From contig NZ_CP050453.1 in NCBI RefSeq assembly GCF_014171575.1, positions 930,001-994,000 on the forward strand: a DNA stretch of 64,000 nt, given 5' to 3'. Below are positions 55,157 through 64,000 of this stretch, piece after piece; position 1 is the first letter of the stretch, and the number at the start of each line of letters is the position of its first letter. The position numbers and the translations under genes are program-made. This stretch comes from Microbacterium sp. Se63.02b (GTDB lineage: Bacteria; Actinomycetota; Actinomycetes; Actinomycetales; Microbacteriaceae). The notes under the pieces were generated by a model. That model had not been told where the DNA came from. It worked only from the letters and a program-made list of their open reading frames with translations, and searched no databases.

Positions 55157-56419
55157 TCAGTTCAGCCGGCCGTTCGCGCAGGTCTCCTGCTCGAGGGACT
55201 GTCCGGAGATGTCCGGCGGCAGTGTGGTCCTGACCTCGGGGGCCGCCGTCTCCGTGCCGGGCGTCGGCTCCGCAGTGGTGCCGTCGCCCGGTGCGGGCGT
55301 GACGAGGGTGACTCCGCGATGAGTGGCGACGTCCCCCGTGAGCTGCAGCGGCTGACCCGACTTCACGGCGGCCCACAGCTGCTCGGCGGCGGCTTCGTTC
55401 GGCACCACCTTGTCGTCGTCGTCGGGGTCGGTCACGTTCGGGTACTGCACGAACACGAAGTCGCCGAATCGCACATCCTTGAGCGCGAGTGCGAGCTGAG
55501 CGAGACGCACGGGGTTGCTCAGCTCGTCGCTCGGGTCGATGTTCTCCGCGATCGCGTCGGCGAGCCGCAGCACCTTCGGAACGTCGGTCAGCGTCTCTTC
55601 GCTGAGCACCTTCTTCGCCAACCGGGACATGTACTGCTGCTGGTTCGAGATGCGGGCGAGGTCGCTCTCGTCGCCGACGCCGTGCCGGGTGCGGATGAAC
55701 TGCAGGGCTTCCACGCCGGACACCGTGCGCATCCCCGCAGGCCAGTCGATGCCGGTGTGCCGGTCGCGGATGCCTTCGCCCGCGATGCACACCTCGACGC
55801 CGCCGATCGCGTCGGTGACCTCCATGACCCCGTCGAAGCTGATCTTCGCGGCGTACTCGATCGGGATGTCGCCCATCTCGCTCACCGTCTTCGCCACGCA
55901 GGAGAGACCGGCGTGCTCGAAGATCGAGTTCATCGACGCCTTCCACATCGACGAGGCCACCGACCCGTCGGGGCGCGTGCACTCGGGGACCTCGACGCCG
56001 AGGTCGCGGGGGAGCGAGATGACCGTGACGTTGCGGGGCTCCGCCGACACGTGCACGAGCAGGTTGACGTCGTTGCGGCTCAGACCGTCGGCTTCCGAGC
56101 ACCGCTCGGCGAACAGCGCCGTTGCTTTCGCCCCGCATTCGTCCGTGCCGATGATGAGGAGGTTGAACGCTTGATCTGCGGGGTAGGACCCGAGCGTCGG
56201 CGGGTCGACCTCGGGGGCGCCTTCCAGGGCGACCGCACCGTCCCCGACCCGGTTGAACACGTCGATCACCAGGAAGGCCGCGACGGCGACGGCGGAGACC
56301 ACGACGACGCCGACGGCGATCCCGAGGAACTTGAGCACCGTCGAGAGGGCGCTGGGGGTCGGCAGGGTCGCATGGCGTGCGACCGTCGGGCGGTCGGCTT
56401 CGTCGTCGCGGCGGAGCAT
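55157..56419 (-). CDS. LytR-CpsA-Psr (LCP) cell-wall ligase
   Basis: A 420-aa membrane-anchored enzyme that transfers undecaprenyl-linked polymers to peptidoglycan. A cytoplasmic N-terminus and one membrane segment (FLGIAVGVVVVSAVAVAAFL) precede the extracellular LCP domain: FNLLIIGTDE, NDVNLLVHVS, ISLPRDLGVEVP (lipid-phosphate Arg), DAIGGVEVCI, FIRTRHGVGDESDLAR. Cysteines in DECGAK, ERCSEA and PECTRP may form disulfides. The Thr/Pro tail ends with ETCANGRLN. Confidence 0.9.
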   Translation of the reverse strand: MLRRDDEADRPTVARHATLPTPSALSTVLKFLGIAVGVVVVSAVAVAAFLVIDVFNRVGDGAVALEGAPEVDPPTLGSYPADQAFNLLIIGTDECGAKATALFAERCSEADGLSRNDVNLLVHVSAEPRNVTVISLPRDLGVEVPECTRPDGSVASSMWKASMNSIFEHAGLSCVAKTVSEMGDIPIEYAAKISFDGVMEVTDAIGGVEVCIAGEGIRDRHTGIDWPAGMRTVSGVEALQFIRTRHGVGDESDLARISNQQQYMSRLAKKVLSEETLTDVPKVLRLADAIAENIDPSDELSNPVRLAQLALALKDVRFGDFVFVQYPNVTDPDDDDKVVPNEAAAEQLWAAVKSGQPLQLTGDVATHRGVTLVTPAPGDGTTAEPTPGTETAAPEVRTTLPPDISGQSLEQETCANGRLN

Positions 56420-56431
56420 GTCGCGAGCCTA
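56420..56431 (-). promoter_or_regulatory. LCP gene leaderless-type -10
   Basis: TAGGCT on the minus strand (56426-56431), 6 nt from the ATG. Confidence 0.6.
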
Positions 56432-56532
56432 CCGGCGGGGCTGCTCGACGGCGGGGAGCGGGAGCCTGGGGACTTCCTGGGAGAAGGCCGCGAGGCCTGA
56501 TGTTACGGGGATATGACGATTGTGGGAGGAAC

Positions 56533-56561
56533 TTGCAGGTAATTAGTTAGTCGTGGATACT
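56533..56561 (+). promoter_or_regulatory. promoter of the sugar ABC operon
   Basis: TTGCAG (56533-56538), 17-bp spacer, GATACT (56556-56561). The spacer holds the AT-rich near-palindrome TAATTAGTTA (56540-56549), unusual in this high-GC window and a candidate regulator site. The leader ends with AGAGGAG before ATG 56624. Confidence 0.55.
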
Positions 56562-56623
56562 TTTTCCTAACCCCCGGTGAGTACCCGATACCCGCCAGGA
56601 CTTTCAAAGAGGAGATCCCCGCA

Positions 56624-57913
56624 ATGCACAAGCGCATTCTTCCGGCCGTGGCGCTCGGCGCCGTGGCCACGCTCGCCCTCGCCGGCTGCGCCGGCGGCAG
56701 CGACAACGGCTCTGCCGATGGCGAGGGCCAGGAGCTCACCGTCTGGATCATGAAGGGCACCAACCCGGACGCGACCGCGTTCTACGACAAGGTGTCCGAG
56801 GCCTTCGAAAAGGAGACCGGCGCGACGGTCACCATCGAGGAGATCCAGTGGGCCGACGCCCACGACCGCTTCGTGACCTCCATCGCCGGCGGCACCACGC
56901 CCGACGTCGCCGAGACCGGCACCACCTGGACCGCCGAGTTCGCCGACGCCGGCGCGCTCCTCCCGCTCGACGAGTACGTCGACGCGGAAGACGGCCTGCG
57001 TGACGACCTCGTCGAGGGTCTCGAGGTCGCCGGCACGTACGAGGACGAGCTCTACGGCATGCCGTGGTACGCCGGCGTGCGTTCGCTCGTCTACCGTGCC
57101 GACGTGTTCGAGGAGCTCGGGCTCGATGCTCCGAAGACGTGGGACGACATCGTCGCTGCGGGTGACGCGATCAAGGCCGCCAAGCCCGACATGCTGCCGT
57201 TCCCGGTTCCGGGCGACGCCGAGTTCCAGGTCTACCCCTGGGTCTGGGGCGCCGGCGGCGAGATCGCCACGAAGGACGGCGACACCTGGACGAGCGAGCT
57301 CGACAGCGCAGAGTCGCAGGCCGGCATCGAGTTCTACACCGGACTCGCGACCGAGCACGGCTTCTCCTCCGCAGGTGCCACCACCTGGAAGGAGACCGAC
57401 CTCCGTGACGCGTTCACGCAGGGCAACGTCGCCATGATGCTCTCGGGCTCGTGGACGCCGAAGTCGCTCATCGAGGCGAACCCCGACCTCGAGGGCAAGA
57501 TCGGTGCCGCGGTCATCCCCGGCCAGGACGGCGGCATCGCTCCGTCGGTGCTCGGCGGATCGCACCTCTCGGTCTTCAACACGACCAAGAACGCCGACCT
57601 GGCGTGGAAGTTCGTCCAGCTCATGACCACCGGCGAGTTCGCCGAGCAGTGGTCGAACGAGACCGGGTACTTCCCGGGCGTCCAGTCCGCGATGGAAGAG
57701 GCGCTGGCCTCGACCGACCCGCTCGTCGCACCGTTCGCCGAGCAGATGGTCGACGGCGGCGCATCCGTCCCGGTCACCCCGAACTTCGGCGCCGTCCAGG
57801 CGAAGAAGACGACCAACTCCATGATCCAGGCCATCCTCAGCGGGCAGAAGGACGTCGCGACCGCGACGAAGGACGCCTCCGCCGAGATGACGGACCTGCT
57901 CAACCAGAAGTAA
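56624..57913 (+). CDS. CUT1 sugar ABC transporter substrate-binding lipoprotein
   Basis: A 429-aa SBP_bac_1 protein. Lipobox LALAGC gives Cys22. ELTVWIMKGTNPDATAFYD, GTTPDVAETGTTWTAEFAD (shown without overlap: TTPDVAETGTTW), YGMPWYAGVRSLVYRAD and NVAMMLSGSWTPK are typical of oligosaccharide binders. Aromatic residues in the cleft fit a sugar ligand. First gene of an operon with two permeases and a GH3 hexosaminidase, suggesting an amino-sugar ligand (inference). Confidence 0.9.
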   Translation: MHKRILPAVALGAVATLALAGCAGGSDNGSADGEGQELTVWIMKGTNPDATAFYDKVSEAFEKETGATVTIEEIQWADAHDRFVTSIAGGTTPDVAETGTTWTAEFADAGALLPLDEYVDAEDGLRDDLVEGLEVAGTYEDELYGMPWYAGVRSLVYRADVFEELGLDAPKTWDDIVAAGDAIKAAKPDMLPFPVPGDAEFQVYPWVWGAGGEIATKDGDTWTSELDSAESQAGIEFYTGLATEHGFSSAGATTWKETDLRDAFTQGNVAMMLSGSWTPKSLIEANPDLEGKIGAAVIPGQDGGIAPSVLGGSHLSVFNTTKNADLAWKFVQLMTTGEFAEQWSNETGYFPGVQSAMEEALASTDPLVAPFAEQMVDGGASVPVTPNFGAVQAKKTTNSMIQAILSGQKDVATATKDASAEMTDLLNQK

Positions 57914-57928
57914 GGAAGCACTCCTTCC

Positions 57929-58903
57929 ATGTCGATGGTGCAAGCGCCACTGCCGGCCACGAAGGCGGAGTCCCCCTCCGCCTCCGTGGCCGGCGGCCGG
58001 AAGCGACGCGGTCTCTCGGCCGTCGCGGCCCGCCCCTGGCTCCTTCTCGCGCCCGGGCTGGCCATCCTCGCGGTGCTCATGCTCTGGCCGCTCGTCCAGG
58101 TGTTCATCTATTCGCTGCAGGACTACGGTCTGCGCGAGATCAACACCGGGGAGAACAACTGGATCGGTCTCGACAACTACGTCGAGGCGCTCACCAACCC
58201 GACTCTCTGGACGGTGGTGCTGCCCAACACGGTCGGTTTCGCCGCCGTGGCGGTGTTCACGACCGTCGCACTCGGCACGCTCGTCGCCCTGCTGCTGGCG
58301 CGCCTTGGGACCACCTGGCGCGTCATCGTGTCCAGCTGCATCATGGTCGCCTGGGCGATGCCCGCCGTGACCGGCACCTACGTCTGGACCTTCATCTTCG
58401 ACGCCGACCGCGGCATCTTCAACACCGTGCTGCGTGACCTCGGCCTCATGGACGACCCGGTCAACTGGTTCACCAACCAGTGGTCCTTCTACGCCATCGT
58501 CCTGCTGAACGTCGTCCACCACGGGTTCCCGTTCGTGGCGATCACGGTGCTCGCGGGTCTCCTCGGCGTCTCCAAGGAGATGCTCGAGGCGGCGGCCCTC
58601 GACGGCGCCGGCGCCTGGCGTCGCTTCTGGAAGATCATCTTCCCCACGCTCAAGCCCGTCTTCTCGGTGGTCATCATCCTGTCGACCATCTGGGACTTCA
58701 AGGTCTTCGCGCAGGTGTACCTCATGCCGGGCGGCGGCGGCGGAAACCGTCAGGTCCTGAACCTCGGCGTCTGGTCGTACGTGGAGTCCTTCGGGCAGAA
58801 CCGCTACGGCTTCGGCGCCGCGCTCGCCGTCCTGCTCACTCTCGTGCTGATCGGCATCACGATCGTCTACATCCGCTCCCTCATGAAGGAGGACGAGCTG
58901 TGA
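57929..58903 (+). CDS. CUT1 sugar ABC permease (MalF-like)
   Basis: A 324-aa permease. About 45 hydrophilic residues precede six membrane segments. The EAA loop is EAAALDGAGAWRRFWKIIFP. VAWAMPAVTGTYVWTFIFD is the conserved TM region. Its stop overlaps the second permease GTG (4 bp). Confidence 0.9.
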   Translation: MSMVQAPLPATKAESPSASVAGGRKRRGLSAVAARPWLLLAPGLAILAVLMLWPLVQVFIYSLQDYGLREINTGENNWIGLDNYVEALTNPTLWTVVLPNTVGFAAVAVFTTVALGTLVALLLARLGTTWRVIVSSCIMVAWAMPAVTGTYVWTFIFDADRGIFNTVLRDLGLMDDPVNWFTNQWSFYAIVLLNVVHHGFPFVAITVLAGLLGVSKEMLEAAALDGAGAWRRFWKIIFPTLKPVFSVVIILSTIWDFKVFAQVYLMPGGGGGNRQVLNLGVWSYVESFGQNRYGFGAALAVLLTLVLIGITIVYIRSLMKEDEL

Positions 58904-59733
58904 ACCCGCGCCCTCGGCTCCGTTCCCGCATCGGACTCGGCATCGGCGTCGCCGCGGTCCTGATCTTCACCCTGTTCCCCGTCTACTGGATGGTCTCCAG
59001 CGCGTTCGACGGCAAGGCCTCCAGCGGCGGCCAGTCGCTGCTCCCGCAGGAGTTCACGTGGGACAACTTCGCCTTCGTCCTCACCGACGGCGGATTCGGC
59101 ACCTACCTGCGCAACTCGGCCATCGTGGCGCTCGTCACGGTGCTCGTGAGCGCGCTCGTCTGCCTGCTCGCGGCCGTCGCCGTCGCGCGGTTCCGCTTCA
59201 AGTTCCGCACCATGATCCTGATGATGATCCTGATCGTGCAGATGGTGCCGCTCGAGGCGCTGGTGATCCCGCTCTTCCTCCAGGTCAAGAGCCTCGGCCT
59301 GCTCAACAGCATCCTCGGCCTCATGGTGGTCTATGTGGCGCTGTCGCTCGCGTTCGGCATCTGGATGCTGCGCGGGTTCGTCGCGGCGGTCCCGGTCGAA
59401 CTCGAAGAGGCCGCCTACATCGACGGTGCGAGCTGGTGGCGGATGTTCCGCTCGGTGCTGCTGCCCCTGGTCATGCCCGGCCTCGTCGCGACCAGCATCT
59501 TCAGCTTCATCACCGCGTGGAACGAGTTCATCTTCGCGATGACGATCCTCGGCGCGCAGACCGACCAGTACACGGTCTCGATCGGTCTGAAGTCGTTCTT
59601 CGGCCTGCACTCCAACGACTGGGGCAGCATCATGGCCGCGTCGACCATCATCACCGTCCCGGTCATGATCTTCTTCGTGCTGGTGCAGCGCAAGCTGGCC
59701 TCCGGCATGGTCGCGGGAGCCGTGAAGGGATGA
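58900..59733 (+). CDS. CUT1 sugar ABC permease (MalG-like)
   Basis: A 277-aa permease: FPVYWMVSSAFDGK start, EAA loop EEAAYIDGASWWRMFRSVLL, AWNEFIFAMTIL before the last segments. Start GTG 58900 overlaps the previous stop; its own stop overlaps nagZ. No ATPase gene is in the operon, so a shared MsiK-like ATPase encoded elsewhere must serve (established for many actinobacterial CUT1 systems; inferred here). Confidence 0.9.
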   Translation: MNPRPRLRSRIGLGIGVAAVLIFTLFPVYWMVSSAFDGKASSGGQSLLPQEFTWDNFAFVLTDGGFGTYLRNSAIVALVTVLVSALVCLLAAVAVARFRFKFRTMILMMILIVQMVPLEALVIPLFLQVKSLGLLNSILGLMVVYVALSLAFGIWMLRGFVAAVPVELEEAAYIDGASWWRMFRSVLLPLVMPGLVATSIFSFITAWNEFIFAMTILGAQTDQYTVSIGLKSFFGLHSNDWGSIMAASTIITVPVMIFFVLVQRKLASGMVAGAVKG

Positions 59734-61239
59734 CCGACGACCTCGAGCGCCTCGCGAACGGCGTCCTGTGGCCGGGCTTCCTCGGCGCGGAGGCGCCGCA
59801 GTGGCTGCGTGACGAACTGCGCGACGGCCTGGCCGGCGTCGTCTACTTCGGACAGAACGTCGGCGATGGTCTTCCCGCCCTCAGCGCCGAGATCCTCGCC
59901 GCGAACCCCGATGCGCTGATCGGGATCGACGAGGAGGGCGGCAGCGTCACCCGGCTCGAATCCGCTACGGGGTCGACGGTGCCTGGGGCCGCGCAACTGG
60001 GGCTCCTCGACGACCTGGCCGCGACGGAGCGCACCGGCGCCGAACTCGCCAGACGCGTGCGTGCGGTCGGCGCCAACGTGGTGCTCGGACCCGTCGCCGA
60101 CGTCAACACCGACCCGCGCAACCCGGTGATCGGCGTGCGGGCGTTCGGCGACGACGAAGCCCTCGTCTCCCGGCATGTGATCGCGACGATCGACGGCATC
60201 CAGGATGCAGGGGTCGCCGCGTGCGTCAAGCACTTCCCCGGCCATGGTGACACCCACATGGACTCGCATCACGCCCTTCCCGAGATCACGCTCGATCTCG
60301 AGGAGTTCGAGCGTGTGCACCTCGAGCCGTTCCGTGCGGCGGTCGACGCCGGCGTGGATGCCGTGATGACCGCGCACATCGTGGTGCCCGCCTGGGGCCC
60401 GCAGCCCGCAACTCTCAACCCGCGCGTGCTCGGGATGCTGCGCGACTGGGGCTTCGACGGCGTGATCATCACCGATGCCCTCGACATGGCTGCCATCAGG
60501 GAGACCGTGGGGCTCGGCGGGGAGCGGCCGCAGCCCTGGCCGCCGGTGCCGACCTCCTGTGCATCGGCAACCCGACCAATCCGGGCGACGCCGCGTCGTC
60601 CGATCAGGACGAGCGCGATTTCCACGCCACGAGAGACGGGATCGTTGCCGCTCTGCGTGACGGCTCGCTGCCGAGGGCACGTGTGGAAGAGGCAGCCGCC
60701 CGGGTCGCAGCCCTGGCCGCCAAGCTCCGCGCAGCCGCAGAGCACCGCCTCGACGCCCCCGACGACTTCGACGCCGCCGAGATCGTGCGCCGAACGGTGA
60801 CCCTCTCCGGCTCCACCCTCGAGACGGCCACCGAACTCGCCGTCATCGATGCGCGCCGGCGCTCCACCCTCGCCGTCGACAGTGCGGGTTCGTACGTGGC
60901 GAACGCGCTGGCCGACGGCGGTCTGCGGGTGCGGCTCGACGTGGCCTCCGCCTCCGTCGCCGAGCAGGACCGCGTGGTGGACGAGGTCGCCGCGGCCTCC
61001 GGCACCACGGTCGTGCTGATCGATCGGCCAGACACGGATGCCGCGCAGCGCCCCTGGTCGAGCGGACAGCCGCCCGCGATCCGCGAGCCGTGGTGGTCAA
61101 CGTCGGTCTCCCGACGCGGACGGCCCTGCCGCTGCCGACGATCGAGGTCGCCGCAGCCAGTAGGCTCGGTGCGCAGACGGCGCGTGACGCACTCCTGGGG
61201 CGCTTCGCCGTGCAGCAGAGGATGACCAGCGCCGGCTGA
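59730..61239 (+). CDS. nagZ: NagZ-type beta-N-acetylhexosaminidase, GH3 (two frameshifts)
   Basis: A cytoplasmic GH3 enzyme of about 503 aa without signal peptide. The NagZ signature KHFPGHGDTHMDSH runs from Lys167 to His180; the Asp-Ser-His triad is the family acid/base. Nucleophile Asp249 is in IITDALDM. One G restored at the run 60519-60522 gives LGGGAAAALAAGADLLCIGNP; one C at 61051-61054 gives QRPLVERTAARDP. An extra C-terminal domain follows the barrel. Coupled to the permease by a 4-bp overlap, so it probably hydrolyses the imported amino-sugar glycoside or muropeptide. Confidence 0.9.
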
Positions 61240-61251
61240 GACAGGACCCCC

Positions 61252-62117
61252 ATGGACGATGACGTTCTCGCTCGGGTGCGACGCTCCCTGCCGAAGGTGA
61301 GCGCTGCCGAGGCGCGCGTCGCCGAGACGATCCTCGGCGATCCGACGCTCGTCGTCGACCTCGCGATCAACGACCTCGCCCAGCTGTGCCGCACGTCGCT
61401 GTCGACCGTCGCCCGCTACGCCCAGTCGCTGGGATACAGCGGCTATCGCGAGCTCCGTGTCGCGGTCGCCCGCGCGATCACGCTCGCGCAGGCGCAGCAG
61501 GCGCGGTTCGGTCTCGACACCACGGCGATCGATCCCGAGGACGGGCCTGCGGCGATCGCGGCGAAGCTCGCGGCGCAGGAGATCGACGCGATCGAGAAGA
61601 CCGCCCTCGCTCTCGATCCCGTCGCGCTCGACCGTGTGGCCCGTGCCGTCGTCGACGCGCGACACATCGATCTGTTCGGGCAGGCGGCGTCTTCGCTCAC
61701 CGCGCAGGACCTGCTGTTGAAGCTGTCTCGCATCGGCTGCTCGGTCTCGCATTCCCCGGATCCGCATCTCGCGGTGACGACGGCTTCGTTGCGGACGACG
61801 AAGGACGTGGCGATCGCGTTCTCCCACGGCGGCGAGACCGCAGAGACGCTGCGGGCCCTCGAGGTCGCGCGCGACGCGGGAGCGTTGGCGGTCGCCGTCA
61901 CCGGCGTCGCCGACTCCCTCTGGCGCTGGCGGCAGATGTCGTGCTGCTCACCCAGGCGCAGGAGTCGCCGTTCCGGATGGCTGCGATGTCGAGCCGCATC
62001 GCTCAGCTCGCCCTCGTCGACGTGCTCTTCGTGCGGGTCGTGCAGCACAGGGGCGAGCCCGTCGCCGTGTCGTTGCAGCGCACACACGACGCGGTTCCGA
62101 CACGGCGGCGCACCTGA
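61252..62117 (+). CDS. RpiR/MurR-family regulator (frameshift near 61917)
   Basis: A protein of about 288 aa. N-terminal HTH_6 domain (KVSAAEARVAETILGDPTLV, CRTSLSTVARYAQSLGYSGY) and C-terminal SIS sugar-phosphate domain (HIDLFGQAASSLTAQDLLLK, IAFSHGGETAETLRALEVAR). One C restored at 61916-61918 gives ADSPLALAADVVLLTQAQE. SIS regulators sense phosphosugars such as MurNAc-6P or GlcNAc-6P. Starts 12 bp after nagZ, so probably the operon's own regulator. Confidence 0.9.
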
Positions 62118-62136
62118 CCGCCGGCCTCCCGGAGGA

Positions 62137-63057
62137 TCAGTCGACGTGGTCGCGGGTGCTAACCAGGGCTCTGGTCGCGATGCGATGCCCGCGGGCGAGA
62201 CTGCCCGTCAGGGACAGGCCCGTGAGCACACCGGCGAGGAAGCCCGCCGCGAACGCATCGCCGGCCCCGATCGTCTCCACGACAGGGGCATCGAGCGCGT
62301 CGCTCTCGGCTGTCTCCGCTCCGTCGAAGGCGACGGCGCCTCGGGAGTCGGTGACCAGCAGATACCGGGGGTGCGGGAAACGTGCGCGCAGTTCCTGCGG
62401 GGCGCTGGTGCCGAACACCGCCTCGGCGTCAGGGCGCGTGCAGAAGACGACGTCTGCGCGACCGGCGAAGTCGGACAGGATCTCCCTGCCCTCCGCCTCG
62501 CGGCCCCGCCAGAGCGCCGGGCGCCAGTTCAGGTCGAAGCTGAGCAGTCGGTCGTGGCGCTCTTCGGCGAACAGCGCCTCTTGAGCGGCGAGGGTCGAGG
62601 TGGAGAGGGCGGGAGTGATCCCCGAGGTGTGCACGAGCGACGCCTCCGCGAGGAGCGCGGATGCCACCGGCCCCCTGAGCGTCTGCGGCGACAGAGCCGA
62701 CGCCGCCGACCCTGAGCGGTAGTAGTGCATCGTCCCGTCGACGGCACCGTCCGTGCGCGCGGAGAGCTCCTTGACGTAGAGCCCGGTGGGTGCATCGTGA
62801 TCGATCTCCACCGCGGAGTCGTCGACACCGTGCGCGCGCAGTTCGGCGGTCAGGAAGCGTCCGAAGCCGTCGTCGCCGACGCGGGACAGCACCGAGGTGC
62901 GGATACCGGCGGACGCCAGCGCGATCGCGGTGTTCCACTCGGCTCCGGCCAGGGATCGGTGGAAGGTCCGACAGTCCTCCAGCGGTCCGGCGGAAGCGGC
63001 GACGAGGGCGACCATGCCCTCGCCGAAGCAGACGGCGAGCGGGGAGGAGACGGGCAC
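62137..63057 (-). CDS. PfkB-family sugar kinase (KDG/amino-sugar kinase-like)
   Basis: A 306-aa ribokinase-fold enzyme: FGEGMVALVA N-terminus, GAEWNTAIALASAG sugar-contact region, SFDLNWRPALW, and the catalytic anion-hole motif ETIGAGDAFAAGF with Asp as base. The KdgK-like GEGMV start suits keto- or amino-sugar substrates. GTG 63057 is set by TAGTGT 7 nt upstream. It converges with the RpiR gene, 19 bp between stops. Confidence 0.88.
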   Translation of the reverse strand: MPVSSPLAVCFGEGMVALVAASAGPLEDCRTFHRSLAGAEWNTAIALASAGIRTSVLSRVGDDGFGRFLTAELRAHGVDDSAVEIDHDAPTGLYVKELSARTDGAVDGTMHYYRSGSAASALSPQTLRGPVASALLAEASLVHTSGITPALSTSTLAAQEALFAEERHDRLLSFDLNWRPALWRGREAEGREILSDFAGRADVVFCTRPDAEAVFGTSAPQELRARFPHPRYLLVTDSRGAVAFDGAETAESDALDAPVVETIGAGDAFAAGFLAGVLTGLSLTGSLARGHRIATRALVSTRDHVD

Positions 63058-63070
63058 GATCTGGACACTA
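63058..63070 (-). promoter_or_regulatory. PfkB gene leaderless-type -10
   Basis: TAGTGT on the minus strand (63065-63070), 7 nt from GTG 63057; no Shine-Dalgarno. Confidence 0.55.
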
Positions 63071-63104
63071 CCGGATCGGCCCCGGTCGCGCCGATACCGG
63101 ATCG
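63069..63104. repeat. direct repeat TACCGGATCG in divergent promoter region
   Basis: Copies at 63069-63078 and 63095-63104, 26 bp apart. The first touches the PfkB -10; the second sits in a near-palindrome CGATACCGGATCG (63092-63104). Candidate regulator sites, perhaps for the RpiR protein. Confidence 0.45.
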
Positions 63105-63220
63105 CAACCTGGTTCCGTTTGGTATCTGCGGATCTGCTGGGTACCGTCGACTCATCACCGTCACCGAGGCGAAGACGCCGCGGGACGCGCAAGGAAGCGC
63201 CCGACAGGGAAGGTCACACA

Positions 63221-64000
63221 ATGCACCAATCAGTCAAGCGTCGGCGAGGACTCATCGCCGTAACCGGAGCCACGATCGCGGCGATCGCCCTCGCAGGGTG
63301 CGTCGCGAGCGAGCGAGGGGACGAAGGCTCGGAAGGCTCGGGCGACGTCGACGGGACGTTCGTCTTCGCCGCGTCATCGGACCCGGCGAGCCTCGACCCC
63401 GCGTTCGCGCAGGACGGCGAGAGCTTCCGCGTCTCGCGACAGGTCTTCGAGGGCCTGGTCGGCACCGAGCCGGGCACCGCGGATCCGGCCCCGCTCCTCG
63501 CCGAGAAGTGGGAGTCGTCCGAAGACGGCATGTCGCACACGTTCACCCTCAAGGAGGACGTGACCTTCCAGGACGGGACGCCCTTCAACGCCGAGGCCGT
63601 CTGCGCGAACTTCGACCGCTGGTACAACTGGACCGGGCTGGCCGCGTCCGAGGCGTTCGGCTACTACTACAACAAGCTCTTCAAGGGATACGCGTCGAAC
63701 GCAGCCGACGCCGTCTACAAGTCCTGCACCCCTGACGGCGACTACTCGGTCACGATCGAGCTGAACAAGCCGTTCGCCGGCTTCATCCCGTCGCTGTCGC
63801 TCCCGGCGTTCGCGATGCAGAGCCCGTCCGCGATGCAGGAGTTCGGCGCCGACGACGTCAGCGGCTCGGCCGAGGCTCCGCAGTTGTCCGAGTACGCGAT
63901 GGGCCACCCCGTCGGCACGGGCCCGTACCAGTTCGACGAGTGGGCGCCGGGCGAGCAGGTCACGCTCAAGGCCTACGGCGACTACTGGGGTGAGGCCGGC
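63221..64000 (+). CDS. peptide/oligopeptide ABC transporter substrate-binding lipoprotein, C-terminus cut off
   Basis: An open frame of 260 codons runs off the window. Signal peptide with lipobox IALAGC gives Cys27. SBP_bac_5 landmarks: SSDPASLDPAFAQDGES, RQVFEGLVGTEP, HTFTLKEDVTFQDGTPFNAEAV (here FTLKEDVTFQDGTPFNAE), GHPVGTGPYQFDEWAPG. Family proteins bind oligopeptides, nickel or murein peptides. Full length would be about 530-560 aa. ATG 63221 has AGGGAAGG upstream. Its place beside nagZ and RpiR would fit murein-peptide uptake, but this is inference. Confidence 0.9.
   Translation, partial: MHQSVKRRRGLIAVTGATIAAIALAGCVASERGDEGSEGSGDVDGTFVFAASSDPASLDPAFAQDGESFRVSRQVFEGLVGTEPGTADPAPLLAEKWESSEDGMSHTFTLKEDVTFQDGTPFNAEAVCANFDRWYNWTGLAASEAFGYYYNKLFKGYASNAADAVYKSCTPDGDYSVTIELNKPFAGFIPSLSLPAFAMQSPSAMQEFGADDVSGSAEAPQLSEYAMGHPVGTGPYQFDEWAPGEQVTLKAYGDYWGEAG

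Overview
The window is high-GC actinobacterial chromosome. G/C-rich third codon positions, the men and System II cytochrome-c gene sets, the small bS22 ribosomal gene and many leaderless-type promoters fit Microbacteriaceae, most likely Microbacterium or a close relative; that placement is inference. No rRNA, tRNA, CRISPR array, IS element or prophage was seen, and no stretch above 300 bp lacks a gene.

Layout. 1-9.1 kb: housekeeping genes (MTA/SAH nucleosidase, nadE, a nuclease-helicase fusion, GNAT, upp, tadA, a CDF metal transporter, proC). 9.1-17.1 kb: an ABC-2 exporter, KtrAB potassium uptake, an ArsR regulator, and a DrrAB-type exporter divergent from its TetR regulator. 17.2-19.1 kb: an HTH protein, a membrane protein, bS22, and a rhodanese/glutaredoxin/Dabb trio. 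19.2-26 kb: a polar amino-acid ABC importer and a second, PotABCD/Fbp-like importer whose leader RNA can fold over its own Shine-Dalgarno. 26-31.6 kb: a TSUP exporter, aspS, a phosphatase, and a disulfide-type flavoprotein divergent from MerR. 31.6-35.9 kb: ResA-CcdA-ResB-CcsB cytochrome c maturation. 35.9-42.1 kb: a 2H phosphoesterase, then a YhgE/Pip + MMPL cassette divergent from TetR. 42.1-46.7 kb: menC, a PadR/HAAS pair, menB and menE. 46.8-51.8 kb: a methyltransferase, a two-component system and a MacB-like ABC exporter. 51.8-56.4 kb: small enzymes, a SprT-like protein, a spermidine-synthase-like protein and an LCP ligase. 56.6-64 kb: a CUT1 sugar importer without ATPase, NagZ-type GH3, RpiR regulator, PfkB kinase and the start of a peptide-binding lipoprotein; together these look like amino-sugar or muropeptide salvage.

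Two window-wide properties matter to any user. First, 23 frameshifts break 16 genes, several of them normally essential or core. Each can be repaired by restoring one base in or next to a short run (mostly G/C) or two bases in a short GC or GA repeat, so they look like uncorrected sequencing deletions rather than gene decay. Second, 19 genes carry a TANNNT hexamer 5-7 nt (13 of them exactly 6 nt) before the start codon and lack a Shine-Dalgarno, as expected for leaderless mRNAs.

The most unusual items are the MMPL protein carrying a degenerate ABC-ATPase-like tail and coupled to YhgE/Pip, the SD-sequestering leader at 25992-26046, and several near-perfect operators in divergent promoter regions.
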